A stretch of 64,000 nt of DNA from contig OX578140.1 in assembly GCA_951213105.1 (NCBI GenBank), positions 117,969,653 to 118,033,652 on the forward strand, given 5' to 3'. The notes under the pieces are model-generated. The model saw nothing but the letters and a program-made list of their open reading frames with translations, ran no database searches and was not told where the DNA came from. Positions 35,115-45,427 of this stretch are shown piece by piece; the stretch's first letter is position 1; each line of letters starts with the position of its first letter. Source of the DNA: Amaurobius ferox (Eukaryota; Arthropoda; Arachnida; Araneae; Amaurobiidae). The translations under genes were made by a program, and so were the position numbers.

Positions 35115-37064
35115 AAAAATACTTTGAAACATTTCATTTTAAGTAAAATGTAACAGTTTTCTAAGAAAAGACATATATATTCACAAAGTTATTTTTAAAA
35201 ATATAATAATAAAGGTATCTTTAAATTAAATTTTAAACAAGGGAGGCTCAGCTTCTGAGCCTCAATGGATGCTATGGCACTGTTAATATGTGAGAATTTC
35301 TGCATCTTGAGAAAATATTCCTTCAAATCATCATATTTCTGGTCTTTAATTAAATATCCATTATGTAAACAAAAGAACAAAATTAATAATTGCTGAAATA
35401 AACGTCCAGCATTGCTTATTGGTGTTTACGAAAAGGACAACTGTTAAATGTTATAATAAAGAATTCAAGGTCATCTCATGTTAGTTTTCAGCCGACTTGC
35501 ATTGCAGTTGATAGATCAACTTATGCATGTCCTGTTTAACAACATCAAAGCCTTGAAGACTAAATTACAATTCAGTAGCAACTTCAAGACAAGAATTTAC
35601 TATTTTTACAAAAAAATATTAAAATTTGCAGTTTTTATGAAAAAAAAAGCTTAAAATTCGCAATTTTATGAAAAAGCTTAAAATTCACGATTTTTTGTGA
35701 AATCTTGCTAAATTTCATGATTTTTACAAAAGACCTTAAAATTTGTCATTTGAAAACACATTTTAATTTGGAACAGTAGTTTTGATTAATTTTCATGATA
35801 AGCAATATTTGAAACATTATTTAAAAGTTCAACTTTTAAATTTCTTTCATCTATTGTTTACTCTTAATCCATTATTATATAGTAAAAAATATGGCATGTT
35901 TCAAGATTTTTTTTTGGCTTCTCCACATTGTTGTTTTAAACCCATAGTACATCTAATTCAGACCATAATTAGGACAAAAATATTTATAAACTGTGGATTA
36001 TAAAACACTGTTTGCTGCTTGATTGCATGTTCTTGAAAAATGAACTTATACAGTATGCTATCTATTATGCGGAATGCTTGGGACTTTGGACTTAATCACC
36101 TAAATCGTTGTTTTAATACATTTTTCTAGAAAATAACCCTTCATTTTATTAACTACATGTTTGAAAAGTAATTTTCCCACATAAAATTATTAATAAAATC
36201 TTAGTCAATGCAAACAGATTGCAAAAATTGAAAATGCCTTTGTAGTAAAATGAAAAAAAAAATGAACCAAAATTACATTGCACAAGCATGGGTGTGATAT
36301 ATGTAGAAATCTGCTTAAAATATGCGCTGTAGTGCGGAAATGCAAAGTTTGTCATAAAAAATTTTCAGAAAATAATGATTTTTTGCAATTTTCTTTTTTG
36401 CAAAAAAAACATTAGACATATTTCTCAGATCTAATCAGAAAAGAGCAAGCCCTCCTTATTTTAAAAGGTGGTGCTATATGGAGGTAACAATCTGTTGGCT
36501 CGTTTAGCGATTTATGCCAAATTTAGAAACTTTCTATGAAGCATATATAATATATTATGTCCAAGAAAAATGAGATATTAATGAATTACCAGGCTAAGTT
36601 TCTGTACGAACGAAAATAAACAAAATTAACATTATTATATTTTGTGTGATCTAATTTTCAATCAAACCCAAGAGTTCAAAAACTAATCGAGAAGTGACCA
36701 CTACGATCGAAAACATTTAAAGTATGGATAACACTGTTTTTTGGAGCCGTAGCCTGTTTTTGTTTTATTTGCTTTTTAGATATCCACCTTAATGGTTTTA
36801 TTAGTGTTTTAAACTTTTTCTTTACCCGCCGTGGCAGTTTTCTTTTAAATTTTGCATGTTTTTTGTGTAACTGAAATACATATATATACATATACGTACT
36901 TTGGGCATAGTGACGAGTGTATTAAGATTGTTTTAAGTAAACAACGGATGTATTAAGTAAAATAACATACCTACCACTTGCTCGCTTGTTCAGAAAATTC
37001 CTGGACACATATGGATGCACTCCTCCTGGTGAAAACATTACATAATCCTAATTTACATTAAAGT
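35115..37064. other. Unassigned intronic sequence
   Basis: Short imperfect repeats of AAAATTYGCAATTTTATGAAA type lie at 35600-35750. A minus-strand frame with residues YLIKDQKYDDLKEYF is open at 35195-35450, and another basic frame lies at 36676-36891 (listed separately). Otherwise nothing. Confidence 0.4.
36676..36885 (-). CDS. Unrecognised basic open frame, possible terminal exon
   Basis: The minus strand reads ATGTATTTCAG followed by an open frame of about 66 codons to a TGA near 36676. The start (QLHKKHAKFKRKLPRRVKKK) is very basic and shows no in-frame stop in AT-rich DNA where stops are frequent. The preceding TTTCAG could be a splice acceptor. I do not recognise the protein and see no partner exon on the minus strand, so this may be chance or a processed fragment. 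Confidence 0.22.
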   Translation of the reverse strand: MYVFQLHKKHAKFKRKLPRRVKKKFKTLIKPLRWISKKQIKQKQATAPKNSVIHTLNVFDRSGHFSISF

Positions 37065-37535
37065 AAAATTGTGGGGGCTAGTTAAACTAAAAGTTACGCC
37101 CAGAGGGTTGACTAAAATAATATGCAATTTCTGGTGATACATACAGATGGTTCAGAGACTATAGCCATGAGTAATTTCAAAATCTGTGGATTAGGAGGTG
37201 ATGTTGGAAAATTGGGATGGGGGCTAACTGAAGTAAAAGTTATGTTCAGAGGTATGTCACATTAAAGATGCATCTCCGGGTGACATGTACAAAGTGCTGA
37301 GACTATAGTGACCAGCAGATCCAAAGTCGCTCAATTACGAACAGATATACAAAATTGTGGGGACTAGTTAAACTAAAAGTTCCAGGGGTTGACACATATC
37401 CAGGTGACATGTACAAATGTTGCAGACTATAGCCACTAGCAGAACTGAAATTGCTCAATTAGGAAACAAGATGTAAAATTGTGGGGTTAGTTAAGCTAAA
37501 AGTTATGCCCAGGGGGCTGACACAAAACACGTATA
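37065..37535. repeat. Diverged minisatellite, four copies of about 125-145 bp
   Basis: The phrase AAAATTGTGGGGRCTAGTTA with AACTAAAAGTTA recurs near 37065, 37208, 37351 and 37475. The phrases GACTATAG.CA and CAGGTGACATGTACAAA recur between them. Copies are clearly diverged. Confidence 0.8.
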
Positions 37536-37701
37536 TTCAGCTGACGACTATGAACCATAACAAATTTAAAGGATGTCATCCTAAGTTTTTTAGTTTGGTA
37601 TTATATTATCATTATAAGTGTTGTGCTAAAATTTGATTTAAATTGGAGGAAATTCACCGATAGTGCAATATATATTTTTTTTTACTTCAGATGTAAAGCA
37701 A

Positions 37702-37717
37702 CCCCCCCCCCCCCCCC
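37702..37717. repeat. C run, 16 nt
   Basis: An uninterrupted run of 16 C residues, one of a set of C runs on this strand. Confidence 0.95.
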
Positions 37718-38035
37718 TTTTCAAGTGTTTTCATTGTGTCATTCTGCCAATGATCTGTGATGAAATGTTTATTTAGGTCATATTACGCCTGCATTGTATA
37801 ATTGGCATGGATGCATATGATGAAAATGGATTGCAGGAATGATTTTAGTTCAAAAAAGGCAATTTGGAAATTTATTATCTGTATCTGCATTATTTAAGTA
37901 GCAGCAACACCAGATTCATTCTAGTTATTGAACATAAAAAGAAGACACATTTGATTAGGACTTTTTTGTATGAATTCTGTTTTTATTTATGCAAAAGAGG
38001 TAACTAAAAAATACCAATAATAGCAGTTAGAAATT

Positions 38036-38205
38036 AAGAAAGATCAATCATGTAAATAGCATTGATTATGAAGTACTTTCCAACTGAAATGCAATTTTAT
38101 TTAAACATCTCTAAAATGTGATGCATTCAGCCGTGATATTTTTAAAATTATCACAGCTCTACAATACCTTATTAAACTTTGAGAAACATAAAACTTCATC
38201 AAAAA
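38036..38205. mobile_element. Partial copy of the 507-bp inverted-repeat element
   Basis: It starts AAGAAAGATCAATCATG and follows the left arm of the element at 31264 with about 85 percent identity (GCATTGATTATGAA, AATGCAATTTTATTTAAACA, ATTATCACAG). No right arm was found, so it is a half element. Confidence 0.8.
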
Positions 38206-38580
38206 AAGCAATGCTATAAAATTGCCTGCTTCTCTATATAAAATCAATAAATATTTCATTCATATCAATTATATTTCAGATTCCAGAGCTAAATAATTTT
38301 GCTTTAAAAAATTTAGCAATTCTTATACAACTCATCTTACAACTGTTTGATTTGTTTACATTCTGCATATTTTAAAATTAGGCTTCATTGTAGAAATAAT
38401 CAAAGTTTATTGATCATTTAAAATCAAAATGTTTGTAATTGCGTAGGCACAGAATTTATATACACAGATAATGTGCGCAAATAAAAAAGTTTTAGGACGG
38501 ATGCAACACTAAATATAAATATTAACGTTCCTTAAAAATCATGATTTTCACACAGTGAAAAGAAAAATGGATGCCATATT
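38206..38580. other. Unassigned intronic sequence
   Basis: Nothing recognised. Confidence 0.4.
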
Positions 38581-38713
38581 ACTTTCCTTATATACATAAT
38601 GTATAAGGAAAGTATTGTGACGGGGGTCGAAAATTTGAATTCGAGTTTTCGACGGGAGAGCACGTTTCAAGCATCCCTGATCACGAATCAAACATTTTTG
38701 AGGTGATGTCTCT

Positions 38714-38754
<41 letters not shown>

Positions 38755-39537
38755 ATGTGTGTGTGTGTATGTCAGCGAGTCTGTGGAGACAATAACTGAT
38801 GAACAAATTGACCGGTTCGAACGAAATTTGGTACAAACATCACAATCTGTAAACACTGGAAGCCTATTGTTTTTCAACGTAATCGAATGTTCAGAACCCC
38901 CCTAAATTTTCGAGTGAAATTTTGAAAAAATCGTCAAAAAATCAAAACCGCTAATAAAGTTACGCAAATAGACATTTCTTATGTAATTTTTCATTAGAAA
39001 ATGATTAACATAAATTTTAGAACGCTAACATGAACCGTTCTTGAGATATTGCACATTTTTCAAAAAAATTATCAAAAAGTCATATAAAATAAAAAAATAT
39101 ATTTCCTATTGAGAAACATGTTCCCTTTCCATATGTAATACCATGTGATAAATTTGGTGACATTATTCTCGTGGATCTAGCTTGTTCCATTCATGAGAAA
39201 AGATACTTCAAGTAATACTTTTGTATTTGAACTCCAATAGTCATTTATCTGCTATAAGAATAACTTATTTCTCCGTCAGTAAAGCTTGTTGAGATTTTGA
39301 CGACGAATTTGGCGGAATGTCGCCAACTTGGCGACTTTTTGAAATGTTGTCAAATTAATGAAAATCTTGCCAAATGGATTAAAATGACTCTAAATCAATG
39401 GAAATGACGACTAATTGTCGAAAATTCAATATCTTGGAAAGAATATAAGTATCTACTATAAAAAAAACCTATTTTTTTACTGTAAAAGTAGTAAATTCAT
39501 TTTATTATAGTCATGTGTTGCCCACACCAGATTTTTT
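38581..39537 (-). repeat. Hairpin-repeat family, diverged subfamily (locus E), with GT microsatellite
   Basis: It opens with the stem ACTTTCCTTATA...TATAAGGAAAGT. It runs through GAGTTTTCGACGGGAGAGCAC and a GT microsatellite (about 38718-38766), and ends GTCATGTGTTGCCCACACCAG. The order is the same as in loci B-D but the sequence is far more diverged, and the internal 150-bp subrepeats are not present. The 109-codon frame here is a translation of the GT repeat. Confidence 0.75.
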
Positions 39538-40035
39538 TATTTTGCAATGAGTCACATGATCTCTTCATATAATATGGGTGTAATTATTATTTCAATTTTT
39601 ATTTAAAAATTTACTTAATATATATTTTGATGAAATTTTTTTTACACATTTTATGTGATAATTTAAATATTTCCTAAAATTTTCGAAGCAATTTGAATTT
39701 TAACTCTTCTTAAAAAATGTGTTAAAAATTACGGAATCTAAAGTTATAGAAACATCATGTATTTCAAAGTTATAATTCTGTAGAGAAATATTTATTTTGC
39801 ATATTTTGAGTAATCATGTTATTTAAACTTATTCTGTTAATTATATAAAATACATTTGTTGAATGTAATTTGATATGATTTTATTTCACAAAATAATAAA
39901 TGCAACTGCTACTTGTGAGAATTACAAATTCCTTAAAAGTAGTACTATTTCGTAGACTAATTTTCATGTATGTCTATTTCTATCAAGGAAGTATGATGAA
40001 TTTGTATGATTGAAATTACCTAATTTATATTTTAG
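39538..40035. other. Intron 1 tail, nothing recognised
   Basis: AT-rich sequence leading to the acceptor of DHX37 exon 2. Confidence 0.5.
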
Positions 40036-40224
40036 GATAGAACATTAGTTGATATTCAAGTTCAAGACGAGAAATATGACTCCAGCAATCCTTTAGTGAT
40101 AATTGGGAAAAAGAAAAAACTACCCAAAACATCTCAAAAGGAGTTACCTGTTATTAAACCTTTATCCAGAAAAGAGAAGAAAAAATTAGCAAAGCGTTTA
40201 GCAAAAAAAAAGAAGAAACTTAGT
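40036..40224 (+). CDS. DHX37: DHX37 coding exon 2 (Lys-rich N-terminal region)
   Basis: The exon holds 63 codons between the acceptor TATTTTAG and the donor AGT|GTAATG, in phase 0 at both ends. It begins DRTLVDIQVQDEKYDSSNPL, continues VIIGKKKKLPK and ends in LSRKEKKKLAKRLAKKKKK. DHX37 proteins have the same layout at this position: an acidic stretch with SNxLVxxGKKKK, then a xLxKKEKKxLxK block. The lysine-rich block is likely to direct nucleolar localisation (inference). The exon is uninterrupted and has clean splice sites in a transposon-filled region, which fits a conserved host gene. Confidence 0.9.
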
Positions 40225-41112
40225 GTAATGCACAGTTCATTATTTGTATTTAACCAATTATTATTTTGGAGGACGGGAGTAATGTAATTTTATTTATTTC
40301 ATAGTTGTAAACTGTGTGATTATCAATTCATCATTTTTATTTAACAATATGCATTATTCTAATTCAGAAGTCTTATAGTATTCCATTTTATAGCTACTTA
40401 TAATTATTAAAAACAGCTTACATTTAAGTATATTTTAATGAATATAGAAATAATGCTTTAATTATTTAGTGTTCTTTCTAGGGTTTTTTAATAATTTATA
40501 CACTGAAAGTCCAAATTATTATGACCGCCTGATTATACTCCTACTTCTACAACCCATATAGTGTAATTTGCAGCAAGCTGCATGTTAAGAGGTTGTCTGA
40601 CTTTGTATCAGATTCATATCTGAATTTTGACAAATTTTGTCCTTTTATTGCACTGAACAAGTCTGTCACTTTTAGACCCAGCTCAAGCATCAAGTAGCTG
40701 TTGATAACTAGATGCATTGAAAAAAGACATTTGGTTTTTGTCTGGTAAGCCACTCTTTGTAAACTAATAAATCTTACTCTGGAACAGTTCATAATCGTAG
40801 CCATTTTGCCAATACTCGTACCACTGTTTCAAGCAACTACTATCATTTCAGGTTCAAAGATCGGATTGTGTATTCTACATATTAATTCTTGGGAAGGGGG
40901 GGGGGGATTTTTCGTTTGTTTTTGTGTGATTTTAGTTTCCCCTTATATCATTTCGGACCTCTAATGCCAGCAATATCTATGGGGTAGCTAGTTTTCTTAA
41001 AATGACCTAGTGGTCATAAAAATTTGGCCACTCAGTATATATACTGTCTAGCTTATGAAAGACAAGAAAATTGATATAATGATTAGAATAAAATAATAGT
41101 TCGATATTAATG
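40225..41112. other. Unassigned intronic sequence with an 11-nt G run
   Basis: A G run lies at 40896-40906, one of only two long G runs on this strand. No gene recognised. Confidence 0.45.
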
Positions 41113-41213
41113 CTAGGTCTGTAGAGTCGAAGTTGGTAGCCATTTAAGATGGAGTTGGAGTCAAGAAAATATATACCAACTCCTAAATTAAACTATTTAA
41201 AAATAATTTTATT

Positions 41214-41426
41214 TTGGAATATTTATGAATGAATGAATGATATGAAGGTGGGTGGCTCCAGAAGAGCCTAGCACATCGACCAGAGGTCTATTGTACTACC
41301 CCAAAAAGAAAATGAAGATCCCTAAGAAAAGAGACCAGTAGCCGATTCGAAAATAAGCAGGCACTTGACAGGAATGTCGTTCAGCTCCCAAGGTTCAATC
41401 ACATGACGACCAATTGGAATATTTAT
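41214..41426 (-). mobile_element. Retroposon with exact 13-bp target duplication
   Basis: TTGGAATATTTAT occurs at 41214-41226 and at 41414-41426. The 187 bp between begin (GAAT)n on the + strand, so the transcript reads on the minus strand and ends in a TTCA repeat tail. The body has no visible pol III boxes. It resembles the element at 13629 in layout (four-base tail, minus strand, exact duplication), but the bodies differ. Confidence 0.85.
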
Positions 41427-41773
41427 ACTTCTGGGCGATTCTACGCAAATAGGCCATTTTCTTATGTAACGCAAAAAATAAAATAAACATGTCGTTATTT
41501 TCTAATTTTTTTTATACAAAGTACTGTTCAAGATGCTTGCAGTGAAAAAAATATTGGTTCAGCTTAATCTTAAAAAATATCATAGTTAGTAGGTTTTTAA
41601 TTTTTCACTAAAATGAGGGAATGATCACAACAGTGATGGAATGATGAAATTATTTGGGAACATATAAAATGCCATTTTCGGTAAAGAAAATTACTAGAAA
41701 CTTTAATTAAAACTGTGGTTTAAGTTTAGATATCTGTTTAATTCTTTCTATTGCTATTTTACAATTATTTTAA

Positions 41774-42024
41774 TTAAAGTTTTGGCCATGAAAAACAAAT
41801 CTTGCTTCCTTGGTTATGACATGGGACTGGAGGCTCTATCTTCTTAATAATGTCACATATTGGGTATTCATGGACATCTTTTTTAGAAGGCCACTGGAAT
41901 TTCCCATTTCCAGTTGGTTCCATTGCATTTATGATGACACATGTTCCATCAGTTTTTAAGATCTCTACTGAATATATTTTATTTTCATACTTGACAGCTG
42001 CCCATTCTAAACATTTAAAAGATC
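41774..42024 (-). pseudogene. Last exon of the unassigned transposon gene
   Basis: The acceptor TTTCTTTAACAG precedes an uninterrupted frame of 82 codons plus stop. It contains CLEWAAVKYENKIYSVEIL, NAMEPTGNGKFQWPSKKD and YPICDIIKKIEPPVP. The pattern W..VKY....Y..EI......NAM......F.WP...D..Y.I.DII..I.PP is the conserved C-terminal domain of the family. It joins in phase to the upstream exon as KAE-G-SFK across a 125-bp intron (42025-42149, GTGTGT...AACAG). This exon itself carries no damage. Confidence 0.7.
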
Positions 42025-42149
42025 CTGTTAAAGAAATAATGCCTTTTAGATATAGGCTATTGTTTAATTAATATTTAAACTAATTACATTCCTCACTTCA
42101 AAATGAATTAAATTTAAAATGTTGTTACATAAAATAATTATAAACACAC

Positions 42150-44050
42150 CTTCTGCTTTTGTAGTTTGCACATCATGGTTTGTTGAAACCTTCACCTAAA
42201 TGAAAGTAGGAACAAATTGTTCCAGGCAAACACATGTCACAAGTCAGTGACCTAAATTCAAGAGATCCTGTGTTCACTGAATATGTTACTTGATGGACCT
42301 TGCAAGTTACATCAAATGCATTTATAATTTGTCTATTTAAAATGGTATCAATATGGTTTATTTCTGCTTTTATCACCTCTTCTAGTTTTATGCCAGTGCA
42401 TTTTGTTTGTAATACAGCAATATAATTTTTCTAAATTTTCAACATCATGTCCTTCACCAACAACTCGATCTGCTGTTTGTTTCAAACTTCCCCCCACACC
42501 ATATGGAGCACTTTTTTCGTGGCCTGCTTCACTAAAATTCCACATACAGGTTTGGTATTAAACTTTGCAAATGGTTAGAAAGCAAATAAAAATTTTTCTT
42601 GTTTTTATACTGTGATACTAGTCCATCACTCAATATATGGATATTTTTCACTTCCCGTTTGTTAGTTTGAATTGTCTAATTAAAAATGGGTTTTAAATGA
42701 GCCCATACTGCTGCTGCATCATGTCTCAGGGATGTGCTTAAAGTGCAAAAGAAACGAGGAATTATAAAGCCACCATTATTATAGTGCATAATTCCAGTAT
42801 GAAGGGTTATTTGTTTCCTGTTTCTTCCAAAGTGAATAAACAGCCTGAATTTCTTCTTCATATTTGCAGTTAAAATTTTTATTGAAATCTGTATGCAGCA
42901 AGAGTGTTTTCAGACAAAGACGACTTAATTTGTTTGATTGCTGCATGCTGGTGTGCAGCAATCAAATCAATTAAGGTACTGTGTAATTAATACTGGTGTA
43001 CTGTGCTTCAAAAAATTGTTTAATTGACTATGAAATTCATTAACAAGTTCCTTTAATGAAATTTCTAAATTTTCTTTCACAGGTTTTCGAGCTGAATTTT
43101 TTTCTTTTTTTGCATAATTAAAAATGGTTTTATATATTTATTTAAGTTTGTGATTTGATTATACATTCTTTCTTCTCTGCACACATTCTAGTGTTTTCGT
43201 CATCATTGAAAAAGTTAGTAATTTGTTTTTTTATTTTTCTGAAATAGGATTCTTTTTTTACTCAGGAATATTTTAATACTTCATCTTTTACACAATTTTC
43301 ATATGTTTTAAAACGCTCGTGTTTCATAACTGGTAAATAGTGTTTAATCAACCTGTATTTCTTTGTAATTTTCCCTGCAATCACCTCCTTTTCTGTGATA
43401 TGCCTAAGTTTTCATAAGTTGAGCATTCAAAGCTTTGCCAAAAATTAATTTCTTCCGTATGATGGGAGAAACATATGTTCTTTCCCTAACAAATTATTTA
43501 TTTTACTCCTAGGTGTATGTATTTCCTCTTCAGATGTTAGCAGTTTACTTGCTTTTAGTTGATAAAATCTTGACTTATACCTATTTGCTATTGTTTTTTG
43601 TACATTTAACTGAAGTTTTAGTGATGGCATTTATCGTTTCATCTCTGCCTTATTTTTCCTTCTAAGTTTGTTTCCATTTTCCAATCTAGATGACTATGTT
43701 TTAGAACTTGAGGGCTCAATAAATTCATTATTTTGAGATTATAAAGTTCTACTGTTTTGAGATTTTGAAGTTTTAGCTTCCATAACATTTGATAAATTTT
43801 CTTATTTTGCTCTATATTTTGAACTTTTTTCCATTCTCGCCTCTTCATCTTTAATTCTCGACCTTTCATTTCAGAAACTGATTTCACCTGACATTTTTTT
43901 TCCTTTTATAATTCCTTTTATCCTTCTTCATACATTCTTTGATTTGCACCTGTCTTTTAGCTACAGGATTATTATTTAGTTTTTCCTGTCTTCTCTTATC
44001 ATATTCTTTCTTTTTCAAATTTTCAACCCTTTTCTTTCTGGGTGTGAAAA
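42150..44050 (-). pseudogene. Main exon of the unassigned transposon gene (putative DDE-type transposase)
   Basis: An acceptor-like TTCTTCTTTTACAG lies just upstream at 44051-44064, so a further 5' exon is probable. The order of recognisable segments is as follows. A highly basic N-terminus (PRKKRVENLKKKEYDKRRQE) comes first, then a helical Lys/Glu-rich part and FFNDDENTRMCAEKKE. Next are YEEEIQAVY with TLHTGIMHYN, then FCTLSTSLRHDAAAVWAHLK. The signature ILSDGLVSQYKNKKNFYLLS follows, then WNFSEAGHEKSAPYGVGGSL with KQTADRV, and finally KVHQVTYS..TGSLEFRSLTCD. The Asp of LSDG and the GH.K/GVGG block resemble catalytic features of a DDE nuclease (inference). Several stops and frame shifts break it, and the usual GHGK is GHEK. 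Confidence 0.65.
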
Positions 44051-45427
44051 CTGTAAAAGAAGAAGAACTTATAATTTTAACCCAACAACTAACCATACAA
44101 AAATTTCACTTGTACTTCATTAGTTAATATTCATATACTGAAAAATATTTCTATAATTTGAATATAAAAATATGTAATTCAAATAAGTAAAACTTGCATT
44201 AATAGTATTTTGATTTGATTCTGATTAAAATTTATCTTAACTAATGCTAGTTCTTAGCCCGTAAATTAATTTTGCTATCTAATATTTTGCTAAAAGATAT
44301 ATGCTTCCATTTATTCAGACATTTATCATATTCAACCACAGTTTTCTAGAAAATTAGGGATGTTCGAAATGGAATTAACTGCTTCTAAACCAAATGTAAG
44401 AAATATGTCTATCAGCCTTACTTTAAAAGTAGAAAAAACAGTCAATAAAGATATCATTCCCTCACATGAGGGGAATGACCAATGAGGGAATGACAAAATT
44501 TACATTTTTGATCAATGAAATAAATATGTATTGGTTAAGTTAATGAAATAAACAATATATATTCTTCAATTAACTTGTTGAGGGAATTCAAAATACCCAA
44601 TGAAATATTTTTAAATTATTTAGTAACGTTATAAATTCAAGTGAGGGAATGAGAAACTCATCTAAACACTTACCTAATATGATATTTCAATTGGGAAGAA
44701 CAACCTTATAAACTTCTTCAAAATGTCTGTAAGTTGCTGTGTAGTAAGATGAGAATGTGTGCTGAACATGATCTGTTTGTATCTATACATTGGTACCAAT
44801 TACCTTAAAATATTCTAATTATGAATGAGTGAGGGAATGATGGGAAACATGAGTTGCAAGACTACTATATAAAAATTGTATGCAGCACAAAAAAATATAT
44901 TTACACATAAAAATTACAGTTTAGATATGTAGTTTTAAAATAACAAAAGATGAAAAAAGAAACCACAAGTTTTCAATAAGAAATAACATTTTTTATATCT
45001 TAAATTGTGCTGGTTGCAGGTGAGGGAATGACATTTTACAGATTTAAAGGGGAAAAAATGTATAATTACTTATTTTTTTTTAATCTATGAGTTAATATAA
45101 TAAAGCAATGTCCAAACTATATGTTAAAATAATAATAATAATAATTCTATTGCAAATTCAATATATGTATTGGTTATATTATTTTGTCCTATTTGCGTAG
45201 AATTGCCCTTTTAATGCATTTTTAAAATAATATTTTGGCAATAAGTTAAAAAAAATATTAAATGTTTATGAATTAAAAAACTATGAATCTAAAAATGTAA
45301 AAAATAATCAGTATTTATATCAGTATTGGAGTAGGAGAGAAGTAGAAAACAAGAAGAGTTTGAGTCTGACAGTAGACAAAAAGAGGAGTTGGAGTCGAAG
45401 GTTGGAGGTACCGACTTCATAGCCCTG

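Larger units (their letters stand above)
20888..40035 (+). other. DHX37: DHX37 intron 1 (19,148 bp)
   Basis: The intron starts GTAAGTG and ends ATTTTAG. Most of what can be recognised in it is transposon-derived: piggyBac, a hAT, hairpin-family units and inverted-repeat elements. No further DHX37 exon was found between exons 1 and 2, and the phases of those two exons join directly. Confidence 0.85.
41433..45208 (-). mobile_element. TIR-bounded 3.8-kb DNA transposon of an unassigned family
   Basis: Terminal inverted repeats of 21 bp lie at 41433-41453 and 45188-45208, differing at one base (GGGC[G/A]ATTCTACGCAAAT, then AGG). Between them, on the minus strand, lies a multi-exon gene of an uncharacterised arthropod protein family (exons at 42150-44050 and 41774-42024). 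A motif TGAGGGAATGA recurs inside both ends. The target duplication could not be fixed. Gene plus TIRs define it as a formerly autonomous cut-and-paste element. I cannot assign its superfamily from memory. Confidence 0.75.
41113..45427. mobile_element. Older hAT-like non-autonomous element split by later insertions
   Basis: The left edge reads TAGGTCTGTAGAGTCGAAGT near 41113 and the right edge is the approximate reverse complement, ...ACCGACTTCATAGCCCTG near 45427. Both flanks contain GGAGTTGGAGTC phrases. hAT termini commonly begin CAGGGCT. If the limits are right, only about 330 bp belong to this element, because a retroposon (41227-41413) and a 3.8-kb transposon (41433-45208) sit inside it. 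The target duplication is not convincing (4 of 8 bases). Confidence 0.45.

Noticed and set aside
35195..35450. A minus-strand frame containing YLIKDQKYDDLKEYF and INSAIASIEAQK
   Set aside because: It looks protein-like for about 60 residues, but I cannot match it to a family and see no exon borders. It is recorded here only.
38548..38877. A 109-codon minus-strand frame with a Thr-His repeat
   Set aside because: It is a translation of the GT microsatellite within a hairpin-family unit.
41850..42071. A + strand 73-codon frame
   Set aside because: It is the antisense shadow of the conserved last exon of the unassigned transposon gene on the minus strand.
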